From an uncultured Selenomonadales bacterium (GTDB taxonomy: Bacteria > Bacillota_C > Negativicutes > Selenomonadales > Selenomonadaceae): a stretch of 10,705 nucleotides of DNA. The DNA is taken from the NCBI GenBank assembly GCA_947302675.1, contig CAMYWI010000016.1, positions 1-10,705 on the forward strand, read 5' to 3'. The notes under the pieces were generated by a model. The model saw only the letters and a list, made by a program, of their open reading frames with translations. It was not told the DNA's origin and did no database searches. Shown one piece after another: positions 1 to 6,928 of this stretch (within the stretch, counting starts at the first letter, position 1; each line of letters opens with the position of its first letter). The translations under genes and the position numbers were made by a program.

Positions 1-240
1 TCGTCAACTGAATCGTCCGCCGTGTCGTCAACTGAATCGTCGCTCGCATCGTCAACTGAATCGTCAGCCGCGTCGTCAACTGAATCGTCCGCCGTGTCGT
101 CAACTGAATCGTCGCTCGCATCGTCAACTGAATCATCAGCCGTGTCGTCAACTGAATCGTCCGTCGCGTCATCAGTCGAATTGTCAGCGGCGTCATCAGT
201 CGAATTGTCGACGGCGTCGTCAGTCGGATTGTCGTCAAAG
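1..240. repeat. 24-bp tandem repeat, ten units, with a 72-bp higher-order period
   Basis: Ten head-to-tail 24-base units begin at 1, 25, 49 and so on to 217. Most start with tcgtcaactgaatcgtc on the + strand; the three units nearest the unique sequence (169-240) have drifted. Positions 1-72 and 73-144 match as a three-unit block with two differences, which suggests recent duplication of a 72-bp block. On the - strand each unit codes eight residues, DDSVDD plus a variable pair (TA, AS, AA or AT), forming the acidic tail of the repeat protein. Since 24 is a multiple of three, copy-number change keeps the frame. The array continues past the window edge, so its full length is unknown. Confidence 0.95.
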
Positions 241-2339
241 GTTTCTTGCAAATTGCCGAGTATGTTTAAGCTCGCCAAATCACCCGCGCCGTACAAACGT
301 ATCGAACCGTCGCCGACCGTGACGGTAATATTCGAGCCGCTCTTTGTCAAAGAATATGGCTCGCTACCGTCGCCGAGTTTCAACATCGAAGTTTCAGTGA
401 AACCAGCAATAACGTCGTTGCCGTCGCCGGGCGCGTATTCGTAAACAAAATTTGCCGCTTCGTTGGAGATATGGTCATCGCCCTTGCCGCCGTTTATCGT
501 CGAGTTAACATTGTCGGTTTCTATCGTGACGGAAACTTCTACGTCGTGGGTAACCACACTATCAACCGTCTTTGTCCCGGTTTGCACGTCTCTATATTTG
601 GTGACGGTAGTTGTGACGGGTTTCACGCCAACTTTTTTATAAGCACTGCGATATCTGGTTTCGCTTTTGGATACATAAGACGTTATGTAATGCCCGCCGC
701 CGATATATCTCTTTACTGGCTCGCTATAGTAGTATGTGTATGGCTCTTGTACCCATTCATAAACATCCTCATAAGTTGTCTCGGTGTCAGTGTAGGCTTG
801 ACGTTCATAAACTGGCTCCTCAACTTGCACGGTCTCGGCTACTCTTTCTATCCTGGTGGTTACATAGCTCGTCTTGTTTACAATGGTATCGTCGCCCGCA
901 CTGCCTACGATTGAGGCGTTCGCGTTTGTATTTTCAATGTACTCGCCGCTTGCTTGAATTGTGTCGTCATCGTCAGTATCGTCGCCGTCGGTATCGTCGC
1001 CGTCCGTGTCGTGTTCACTCTGATCTTGACCAACAATATTTACTGACGAATTCGCCTTGTCAATCAACGTGATAAAGCTCTCGCCGACTTGAACAATTAA
1101 ATCGTCGCCGCTGTTTTGAGTTGAGTAAGTGCCCGTGCCGTCGCCGATTTGGAGTGTTGAGGTTGTCGTGAAATCTCCGATAGTATCGTTACCTTCGCCT
1201 TCATTGTATTGAATTAGATTATAGTCACCTGACGAACTAATAGAATCATCACCTAAGCCGCCGTCGATTGTCACACTGTAGCCCTTGTTGCGAATGGTAT
1301 CGTTGCCATTGCCCGCCACGATTGAAACGTTGTTGCCCGCATTATCAATATCGTTGTTGCCGTCGCCCGACTCGATTATCACTGAATTTCCGTCGTTGAA
1401 AATGGAATCGTTGCCCGCGCCGCTGTTGATAGTAACATTGGAGCCGCCGCTGTGCCAAGTGTTGAACGAATCGTAGTAGCCATTTTGAATATAATCGTTG
1501 TCGCTCGTGCCGCTGATTAGCGTATCGTTGGAGGAGTTATAAATACTGCCAGGAACTGTGGAGACAGCCGCGTTGCCGATTATGTTAGGGTTTTCAATAG
1601 TCGCCGCGCCGCCAAGAGTGATATTGCTTTCGCCGACGCTTATAATCAAATCGTTGCCGTTCGTTGTCGAAGTGTAGTCGCTGTCCGCAATGGCAAGCGT
1701 CGAGTTGGCACTGAAACCGTAGATTGAGTCGTCGCCGTCGCCCAACTTGTAGTTGAAACGAACGTTGCTACCATAGTTGTCAATGTTGTCATAGCCCGCG
1801 CCCGCGTCAATCGTCACCGAATCAGCAATGTTATTAATTGTGTCTGGCTCTTCGCCCGCGTTGATTAAAGCGTTACTGGTGTTGTTCCAAATGGAATCTC
1901 TTCCTGCGCCGCCCACAATCGTGACGTTCTCACCGTAGCCACTGTAGATTGTATCGTCGCCCGCGCCCGCATAGATTGAAACGTTAGAGCTAGTGTTGCG
2001 AATGGAATCGTCGCCCGTGCCCGCGTCAATCGTCACCGAGTCGCATTCGTTATTAATCTTGTCGTTGCCGTCTCCTGCGTTTATTATGTCGCCGTATTGG
2101 TTTTCAATTAAATCATCGCCGTCACCCGCGTTGATTGTGACGCTCACGCCGTAGTTTGCAATGGTATCGTCGCCCTCGCCGCCGTTGATTTTCGTGTTAT
2201 TACCTTTATTAGTAATGTTATCGTTACCCGCGCCGGCGTTTATCACGACGTACGAATTGTCATTAGATAGAATATCGGCGTCGTCCGTCCCGTTCAACGC
2301 TTTATAGCTCGTCGTCGACGGAATGTTAATGTTTATCAT
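1..2339 (-). CDS. Large RTX-like calcium-binding repeat protein, C-terminus beyond window
   Basis: Reading leftward from ATG at 2339, the frame stays open to the window edge (779 complete codons), so the gene is partial. The start is set by AGGAGG nine bases upstream. The N-terminus (MININIPSTT) has no signal peptide, consistent with type I secretion, although no C-terminal signal can be seen. Residues 17-200 and 268-390 are glycine/aspartate repeats of the form INAGxGxDxIxN, resembling hemolysin-type calcium-binding beta-roll repeats. Three related capping modules (about 194-244, 376-426 and 631-684) share a pattern GDGxDxIxGF, then TSxLxIGDG, then a VGxSxITL strand. Residues 442-459 are an Asp/Thr/Gly linker. 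Residues 489-608 are a Tyr/Thr/Val/Glu-rich insert without repeats. From residue 702 the chain is an acidic Asp/Ser/Val/Ala/Thr tail. Likely a cell-surface or secreted protein (adhesin or S-layer-like); the exact role is not recognisable. The repeat-family call is firm, the function is not. Confidence 0.88.
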   Translation of the reverse strand, partial: MININIPSTTSYKALNGTDDADILSNDNSYVVINAGAGNDNITNKGNNTKINGGEGDDTIANYGVSVTINAGDGDDLIENQYGDIINAGDGNDKINNECDSVTIDAGTGDDSIRNTSSNVSIYAGAGDDTIYSGYGENVTIVGGAGRDSIWNNTSNALINAGEEPDTINNIADSVTIDAGAGYDNIDNYGSNVRFNYKLGDGDDSIYGFSANSTLAIADSDYTSTTNGNDLIISVGESNITLGGAATIENPNIIGNAAVSTVPGSIYNSSNDTLISGTSDNDYIQNGYYDSFNTWHSGGSNVTINSGAGNDSIFNDGNSVIIESGDGNNDIDNAGNNVSIVAGNGNDTIRNKGYSVTIDGGLGDDSISSSGDYNLIQYNEGEGNDTIGDFTTTSTLQIGDGTGTYSTQNSGDDLIVQVGESFITLIDKANSSVNIVGQDQSEHDTDGDDTDGDDTDDDDTIQASGEYIENTNANASIVGSAGDDTIVNKTSYVTTRIERVAETVQVEEPVYERQAYTDTETTYEDVYEWVQEPYTYYYSEPVKRYIGGGHYITSYVSKSETRYRSAYKKVGVKPVTTTVTKYRDVQTGTKTVDSVVTHDVEVSVTIETDNVNSTINGGKGDDHISNEAANFVYEYAPGDGNDVIAGFTETSMLKLGDGSEPYSLTKSGSNITVTVGDGSIRLYGAGDLASLNILGNLQETFDDNPTDDAVDNSTDDAADNSTDDATDDSVDDTADDSVDDASDDSVDDTADDSVDDAADDSVDDASDDSVDDTADDSVD

Positions 2340-2347
2340 GATATTTC

Positions 2348-2353
2348 CCTCCT
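2348..2353 (-). promoter_or_regulatory. Ribosome binding site of the repeat protein
   Basis: The - strand reads AGGAGG eight bases before the ATG at 2339, inside the purine tract AAGAGGAGGGAAA. It is a near-perfect Shine-Dalgarno sequence and fixes the start of the leftward gene. Confidence 0.85.
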
Positions 2354-2372
2354 CTTAAAAAAATTTTTTGTT

Positions 2373-2401
2373 GTTGTATCTGATCAATAGTTTCAAATCA
2401 A
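2373..2401 (-). promoter_or_regulatory. Candidate promoter for the repeat protein gene
   Basis: On the - strand TTGATT (2401-2396) and TACAAC (2378-2373) are 17 bases apart. Each matches four of six consensus bases of a housekeeping sigma promoter. Transcription would begin near 2366, giving a leader of about 27 bases that includes the AGGAGG site. The match is modest in an A/T-rich region, so this is tentative. Confidence 0.3.
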
Positions 2402-2423
2402 GCATTTGCAAAAAAATCCCGCA

Positions 2424-2433
2424 AGAAATTTCT
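2424..2433. promoter_or_regulatory. Ten-base palindrome in the divergent promoter region
   Basis: AGAAATTTCT is a perfect inverted repeat lying just upstream of the murE -35 element and behind the candidate promoter of the leftward gene. Its position would suit an operator shared by both genes, but a 10-base A/T-rich palindrome can arise by chance. No known regulator site is recognised. Confidence 0.2.
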
Positions 2434-2440
2434 GCGCGGC

Positions 2441-2470
2441 TTGTATTTTCATGCAAAGTTCAATTATAAT
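2441..2470 (+). promoter_or_regulatory. Promoter of the mur operon
   Basis: A perfect -10 hexamer TATAAT lies at 2465-2470, preceded by TTGTAT (2441-2446, three of six -35 matches) at 18 bases. Transcription would begin near 2477, followed immediately by the AGGGAGG site and the TTG start of murE. It is the only clear promoter seen for the rightward genes, and it implies that murE is the first gene of this transcription unit. Confidence 0.6.
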
Positions 2471-2480
2471 TGGCGGCAGA

Positions 2481-2487
2481 AGGGAGG
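2481..2487 (+). promoter_or_regulatory. Ribosome binding site that decides the murE start
   Basis: AGGGAGG sits seven bases before the TTG at 2495. The alternative upstream TTG at 2441 has no such site, and its coding extension would run through the TATAAT promoter element. The TTG at 2495 is therefore preferred. Confidence 0.75.
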
Positions 2488-2494
2488 CGAGACC

Positions 2495-3973
2495 TTGATA
2501 AAAAAACTTAGCGAACTTGCGTTGCTTATCCCCGACGCCGAACTTATAGGCGGCGACGTTGAAATTGGCGGGATTGAGCACGACTCGCGCAAGGTCACGG
2601 CGAAAGATTTATTCGTGTGCATGGAAGGTGCGCACGTTGACGGACATAATTTTATTCCGCAAGCAATTTCAAAGGGCGCAGTCGCTCTCTTGACGACGAG
2701 GAAAAATTTCAAGCCGCCCGAAAATATTTCCGCGCTGATTGTCCCCGACATGCTTAACGCGCTGGCGGTTATCGTCCCGTATTTTTATGATTATCCTGCG
2801 CGGGCAATGCGCGTTATCGGCGTGACGGGTACCAACGGCAAGACAACGACGACTTATCTTCTGCGAGAAATTTTTTCCTACGCGGGTTTCAAGGTCGGCT
2901 TGATTGGCACGATTCAGATTCTTATCGGCGACGAGACTTTTCCGAATCCGAACACGACGCCCAACGTCATTGACTTGCAAAAAATTTTGGTCAACATGCG
3001 CGATAAAAATATTCAAGTCGTCGTCATGGAAGTTTCTAGCCACGCGCTGGCGGAAAATCGCGTTGCGGGCATTGAGTTTGACACGGCGATTTTCACAAAC
3101 CTCACGCAAGATCACTTGGACTTTCACGGGACAATGGAAAATTATTTGCGAGCGAAGACGAAACTTTTTGATATGGTGTCGCGGCGCGGGCGCAAGCAAA
3201 ATAAAACCGCCGTCATAAATATTGACGACGCGGCAAGCTCCGAAGTCCTCAAGCATTGTCTCTGCAAAAAAATTTCTTACGGCATAAAAAATCCCGCCGA
3301 CTTGCAAGCAACCGAGCTTGAAATAAAATCAAGCGGCATGAACTTTAAGATTGGCGACGAGATGAATTTGGATTTGCATTTAACCGGCTTGTTTAATGTC
3401 TACAACGTGCTTGCGGCAGTGTGCGCGGCGACAGCTGAAAATATTCGTCCCGACGTTATCAAACGCGCTTTGGAGAATTTTAAAAGCGTGCCCGGACGTT
3501 TCGAGCGAGTTTTTTCCGACAAGCCCTTTGAAATTATCGTCGACTACGCGCACACGCCCGACGGTGTTAAAAATGTTCTGGAGACTGCGCGGCAAATCGT
3601 CACGGGAAAAATTATCACGGTCTTCGGCTGTGGCGGCGACCGCGACAATAAAAAGCGACCGATTATGGGCGAGATTGCCGCGAAATTCAGCGACGTTATC
3701 ATTGCGACGAGCGACAATCCGCGCAGTGAAGATCCCGAAAAAATTTTGGACGAGATCGAAGTCGGGATTGGCAAAAAGAATCACGAGCGCATTGTCGACA
3801 GACGCGCCGCGATTTTTAGGGCGATTGAGCTTGCGAAGGCGGGCGACATAGTTTTGATTTTGGGCAAAGGTCACGAGGATTATCAGATTTTAAACACGGG
3901 CAAGATTCACTTCGACGACAGAGAAGTTGCGCTGGCGGCAATTAAAAATGTTGGAGGAATTAAAAATGACTAA
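2495..3973 (+). CDS. murE: UDP-MurNAc-L-Ala-D-Glu:meso-diaminopimelate ligase
   Basis: Cytoplasmic ATP-dependent ligase that adds the third stem-peptide residue to UDP-MurNAc-dipeptide. The frame gives 492 residues from the TTG at 2495, the usual family length. Visible motifs are the N-terminal substrate domain with HDSR near 29-32, the ATP loop GTNGKTT at 112-118, SSHALAENR at 181-189, and Lys221 in RAKTKLF, the position of the carbamylated lysine in Mur ligases. In the C-terminal domain, PGRFE is at 333-337, DYAHTPD at 350-356 and DNPRSEDP at 407-414. DNPR is the motif that marks meso-diaminopimelate rather than lysine specificity. The last eight bases overlap murF (ATGACTAA), so the two are probably translationally coupled. 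The gene is first in the operon; ftsL and PBP genes, often placed upstream of murE, are not here. Confidence 0.97.
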   Translation: MIKKLSELALLIPDAELIGGDVEIGGIEHDSRKVTAKDLFVCMEGAHVDGHNFIPQAISKGAVALLTTRKNFKPPENISALIVPDMLNALAVIVPYFYDYPARAMRVIGVTGTNGKTTTTYLLREIFSYAGFKVGLIGTIQILIGDETFPNPNTTPNVIDLQKILVNMRDKNIQVVVMEVSSHALAENRVAGIEFDTAIFTNLTQDHLDFHGTMENYLRAKTKLFDMVSRRGRKQNKTAVINIDDAASSEVLKHCLCKKISYGIKNPADLQATELEIKSSGMNFKIGDEMNLDLHLTGLFNVYNVLAAVCAATAENIRPDVIKRALENFKSVPGRFERVFSDKPFEIIVDYAHTPDGVKNVLETARQIVTGKIITVFGCGGDRDNKKRPIMGEIAAKFSDVIIATSDNPRSEDPEKILDEIEVGIGKKNHERIVDRRAAIFRAIELAKAGDIVLILGKGHEDYQILNTGKIHFDDREVALAAIKNVGGIKND

Positions 3974-5324
3974 ATTATCTTTGAAGGAAGTCGCGCAGGT
4001 CACGGGCGCACAAGTAAATTCGGACGCCGAAATTTTTTTCGAGGACGTCACGACCGACAGCAGGAAAATTACAAGCGGCGTGCTTTTCGTCGCACTCAAG
4101 GGCGAACATTTTAACGGCGAAGACTTTGCGGCGGAGGCTCTCAAGAAAGGCGCGACTGCCGTCCTCGTCAGCAAGAGCTTTGATAAAAATCTCGACGGAA
4201 TTATTTTGAAAGTCGACGACACCTTGAAGGCTTACGCGCAAATCGCGGGAGCGTGGCGCAATCGTTTCAACATTCCGATTGTCGCGGTCACTGGCTCCAA
4301 CGGCAAGACAACGACTAAAGATTTAGCCGCCGCCGCGCTCAATTCGCTTGGTCACGTTCAAAAGACTTCGGGCAATTTTAATAACGAAGTCGGCGTCCCG
4401 ATGACTTTGCTCTCGCTCAACGAGAATCATAAAGCCGCCGTCGTTGAAATCGGTATGCGCGGGCTTGGACAGATTGAGGCACTCGCGCAGGTCGTCAAGC
4501 CCAATATCGGCATCGTCACCAACGTCAGCGAGGCGCACATTGAACTTTTGGGCACGATTGAAAATATCGCGCGGGCGAAGGGCGAACTCGTCACGGAAAT
4601 TCAAGACGGCGGCACGATTATTCTTAACGCCGACAATGTTCACACGCTGGCTATGAAAAATCTCGTCAAGGGCGGCGTGAAGGTTTTGACTTACTCGATT
4701 GAGAGCGGCGCGGATTTTGTCGCGCAGGATATTTTAATCGGGAGCGTCTCGACGGAGTTCACTTTGAGTTTTCGCGGCAAGGAGTACGACTTTGAAATTC
4801 CGATGCTCGGTCGCCACAACGTTTCCAACGCGCTGGCGGCTATCGCGGCGGGCTATGCTTGCGGCTTGAAAGTTCCCGACGTTCAGCGCGGCTTTTCAAC
4901 TTTGACCACGACGAAAATGCGCTACGAGGTGATTCGCCGCGACGGCTTGACGATTATCAACGACGCTTACAACGCAAGCCCCGCCTCAATGCGTGCGGCA
5001 ATTCGCACAACTTCCGAAGTTTACAACGGACGGCTTATCGCGGTTTTGGGCGACATGCTGGAGCTTGGAACCATTTCCGAACAAATTCACCGCGAAATTG
5101 GCTTTGAACTCGTTGAGAATAAGTTCGACACGCTGATAACTCTCGGACCGCTCGGAAGATTTATCGCGGAGGGTGCTCGCGAAGCCGGCTTGAAAAATAT
5201 TTTTGCCTTCGACACCCACGAGGCCGCCGCGAGAAAAATTTTGGATATTGTTCGCGACGGCGACACGATTTTATTCAAGGCGTCGCACGTCATGCACATG
5301 GAAAAAATTATTGAGCTGATTTAA
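3966..5324 (+). CDS. murF: UDP-MurNAc-tripeptide:D-alanyl-D-alanine ligase
   Basis: Cytoplasmic Mur ligase that adds the D-Ala-D-Ala dipeptide to complete UDP-MurNAc-pentapeptide. It has 452 residues from the ATG at 3966, which is preceded by GGAGG with an 8-base gap. An upstream in-frame TTG at 3927 lacks a site and would lengthen the overlap with murE. Motifs are TTDSR at 29-33, the ATP loop GSNGKTTTK at 110-118, TSGNFNNEVGVP at 134-145, EIGMRGLGQIE at 161-171, LGRHNVSNALAA at 291-302 and INDAYNASPASM at 331-342. The C-terminal stretch reads KASHVMHME where many MurF proteins carry KGSR followed by M and E; this is a variation, not a break. The stop is followed without a gap by the ATG of the broken hicA gene rather than by mraY. 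Confidence 0.96.
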   Translation: MTKLSLKEVAQVTGAQVNSDAEIFFEDVTTDSRKITSGVLFVALKGEHFNGEDFAAEALKKGATAVLVSKSFDKNLDGIILKVDDTLKAYAQIAGAWRNRFNIPIVAVTGSNGKTTTKDLAAAALNSLGHVQKTSGNFNNEVGVPMTLLSLNENHKAAVVEIGMRGLGQIEALAQVVKPNIGIVTNVSEAHIELLGTIENIARAKGELVTEIQDGGTIILNADNVHTLAMKNLVKGGVKVLTYSIESGADFVAQDILIGSVSTEFTLSFRGKEYDFEIPMLGRHNVSNALAAIAAGYACGLKVPDVQRGFSTLTTTKMRYEVIRRDGLTIINDAYNASPASMRAAIRTTSEVYNGRLIAVLGDMLELGTISEQIHREIGFELVENKFDTLITLGPLGRFIAEGAREAGLKNIFAFDTHEAAARKILDIVRDGDTILFKASHVMHMEKIIELI

Positions 5325-5558
5325 ATGAGCAAACTCGAAAAACTTCTTCAACGAATCAAAAACAATCCCTAGTCCGTCCGCTTTGAGGAGCTGGATAAAA
5401 TTCTGTTGAACGCGGGTTATGATCGCTCTCAACCGCGCGGCGGCTCAAGTCATTACACTTACAGAAAAGAATCAAAAGAACCGATAACCATTCCGCATCA
5501 CAAGCCCTATGTTCGTGAAATTTATGTTCAAATCGTCATTCGCGCTTTGGATTTGTAA
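5325..5558 (+). pseudogene. hicA: HicA-family toxin interrupted by an amber codon
   Basis: Starting at the ATG directly after the murF stop, the frame reads 15 codons (MSKLEKLLQRIKNNP), then TAG at 5370-5372. It stays open for another 61 sense codons to TAA at 5556-5558. Across the TAG the product is a normal small HicA of 77 positions: an N-terminal helix, FEELDKILLNAGY, GGSSHYTYR with the catalytic-type histidine at position 43, then ITIPHHKP and a C-terminal helix. HicA toxins are double-stranded-RNA-binding-fold mRNA interferases. Family members usually have a lysine near the stop position (NNPK), so a single AAG to TAG change is the simplest explanation; that is inference. No good internal start with a ribosome binding site is seen after the TAG, and the initial ATG itself lacks a strong site. 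Readthrough, suppression or a sequencing error cannot be excluded. Confidence 0.85.
5370..5372 (+). other. In-frame amber codon inside hicA
   Basis: TAG forms codon 16 of an otherwise intact 77-position HicA frame. No other complete gene in the window ends in TAG; all end in TAA or TGA. The frame on both sides is conserved, so this is a point nonsense change rather than an indel. Confidence 0.9.
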
Positions 5559-5579
5559 TTTTGACAAGGAGAAATTTTT

Positions 5580-5963
5580 ATGGAAGACAAAACGACTGCA
5601 GAAAAAGATTTAAATTATTATGCGGCATTGCCTTACGGAATTATGATAGTACCTTCGCCGGAGGGCGGTTACGTCGCGACGATTCCGGACTTGCCGGGTT
5701 GCGTAACTCAAGGCGAAACGCAATTTGAAGTTCTTAAAATGATTGAGGACGCGAAACTTTGCTGGCTGGAGGCGGCGTTAGATTTGGGTCAGTCGATTGA
5801 CGAGCCGGATTGGGACTTATACAACGGGCGATTGAATTTGCGTATTCCAAAGAGTTTGCACAGGAAACTTGCGGAGGGAGCAAAGCACGAGGGAGTAAAT
5901 CTCAATCAGCTTGCGATTTATTTAATTGCGAACGGACTTGGCGAACAGGAGAAGAATTTTTAA
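5580..5963 (+). CDS. hicB: HicB-family antitoxin
   Basis: A 127-residue protein with the two parts of a HicB antitoxin. Residues 13-75 form the degenerate RNase H-like fold that binds HicA (IMIVPSPEGGYVATIPDLPG and CVTQGET, then a helix). Residues 83-120 form a ribbon-helix-helix/Arc-type DNA-binding region (GRLNLRIPKSLHRKLAEGAK, then GVNLNQLAIYLIANGL). AAGGAG lies 8 bases before the ATG. The gene follows hicA by 21 bases, the usual toxin-then-antitoxin order, and its TAA overlaps the mraY ATG by one base. With hicA broken it may be an orphan antitoxin. It could still act as a DNA-binding repressor or neutralise HicA toxins made elsewhere. Confidence 0.9.
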   Translation: MEDKTTAEKDLNYYAALPYGIMIVPSPEGGYVATIPDLPGCVTQGETQFEVLKMIEDAKLCWLEAALDLGQSIDEPDWDLYNGRLNLRIPKSLHRKLAEGAKHEGVNLNQLAIYLIANGLGEQEKNF

Positions 5964-6916
5964 TGGAAAAAATTTTAATGGCGGGAGCGATTTCGGCGGT
6001 CGTCGTGCTGATTTTGGCTCCGATTTGCATTCCGATTTTGCACAAGTTGAAATTCGGGCAGAGCATTCGCGAGGAAGGTCCCAAAAGTCATCAAAAGAAG
6101 AGCGGCACGCCGACAATGGGCGGAATATTTTTAATCGCGGGGATTGTTGTTGCGACGCTGATTATCGCAGAGTGGAACGCGGAAATTTTCCTCGCGCTGT
6201 TTATTTTGCTCGGTCATTTTATCTTGGGGTTCATTGACGACTATATCAAAGTCGTCCGCAAACACAATCAAGGACTTTTGGCGCGTTATAAACTTTTGGG
6301 ACAAATTTTTATCGTCGTCGTTACGGTTTTTGTCGCAAGCGAACTTTTGATTGACTTCAAACCGACGATTTGGCTCCCGATTGTCGACGTGACGATTGAC
6401 GCGGGCAAACTCTATCTGCCGTTTATGCTGATAGTCATGGTTGGCGCGTCAAACGCGGTTAATCTGACGGACGGGCTTGACGGTTTGGCGTCGGGTTGCA
6501 TGGCGATTGCCGCGAGTTGTTACGCCGTGATTTGCATTTTGACGGGACACGAGGAGCTTGCGATTTTCTGCGCGGCGACGGTTGGAGCTTGCGTCGGCTT
6601 TCTGAAGTTCAACTTCCACCCCGCGAAAGTTTTTATGGGCGATACGGGTTCCCTTGCACTCGGCGGAGCGTTCGCGGCTGTCGGAATTTTGACGCACACG
6701 GAAGTTTTACTGGCGATTGTCGGCTTTGTGTTCGTCTGCGAGGCGTTGTCAGTTATCTTGCAAGTAATTTCCTTTCAGACGACGGGCAAAAGAATTTTCC
6801 GCATGAGTCCGCTACATCATCACTTCGAGCTGGGCGGTTGGTCGGAAATAAAAGTTGTCTTCGTCTTCTGGAGCGTCGGCTTAATCGCGGGCGTCGTCGG
6901 CTTATCTATGCTTTAA
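5963..6916 (+). CDS. mraY: Phospho-N-acetylmuramoyl-pentapeptide transferase
   Basis: Integral membrane enzyme that transfers phospho-MurNAc-pentapeptide to undecaprenyl phosphate, forming lipid I. The 317-residue product starts at the ATG that overlaps the hicB stop (TAATG), with AGGAG eleven bases upstream. A longer in-frame extension from 5810 would run through hicB and is not credible. Motifs are KKSGTPTMGG (45-54), the Asp pair IDDYIK (91-96), NAVNLTDGLDGLA (164-176), FMGDTGS (224-230) and SPLHHHFELGGW (282-293) with its three histidines. About ten hydrophobic helices are visible. All expected catalytic residues are present. It is coupled to hicB upstream and lies 12 bases before murD. 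Confidence 0.97.
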   Translation: MEKILMAGAISAVVVLILAPICIPILHKLKFGQSIREEGPKSHQKKSGTPTMGGIFLIAGIVVATLIIAEWNAEIFLALFILLGHFILGFIDDYIKVVRKHNQGLLARYKLLGQIFIVVVTVFVASELLIDFKPTIWLPIVDVTIDAGKLYLPFMLIVMVGASNAVNLTDGLDGLASGCMAIAASCYAVICILTGHEELAIFCAATVGACVGFLKFNFHPAKVFMGDTGSLALGGAFAAVGILTHTEVLLAIVGFVFVCEALSVILQVISFQTTGKRIFRMSPLHHHFELGGWSEIKVVFVFWSVGLIAGVVGLSML

Positions 6917-6928
6917 GGGGTCTTGGAA

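Noticed and set aside
1..240. Possible CRISPR array
   Set aside because: The repeats are directly adjacent with no unique spacers, and they are in frame within a coding sequence.
22..1476. Plus-strand open frames at 22-444, 471-914, 734-1072 and 1285-1476, including a Ser/Thr-rich SSTESS protein
   Set aside because: They lie antisense to the continuous 779-codon repeat protein. They lack ribosome binding sites, and their low-complexity products are mirror images of the tandem Asp/Ser codons.
2464..4241. Minus-strand open frames opposite murE and murF (for example 2669-3307 and 3380-3874)
   Set aside because: They are shadows of well-conserved Mur ligase genes, without start signals or recognisable products.
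5325..5372. Whole-genome reassignment of TAG to an amino acid
   Set aside because: Absence of TAG as a stop in about ten genes is weak evidence, because TAG is commonly the rarest stop. A point nonsense mutation in a toxin gene is simpler.
5373..5558. A shorter functional HicA starting after the amber codon
   Set aside because: The nearest in-frame candidates (such as TTG within ILLNAGY) have no well-spaced ribosome binding site and would remove the first helix of the fold.
5324..5579. Mobile element remnants around the hicAB cassette
   Set aside because: I looked for inverted or direct repeats flanking hicAB and the other two cassettes and saw none that were convincing; no transposase or integrase is present.
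5810..5962. N-terminal extension of MraY
   Set aside because: It overlaps the HicB frame, is not membrane-like, and the ATG at 5963 with AGGAG matches the normal MraY N-terminus.
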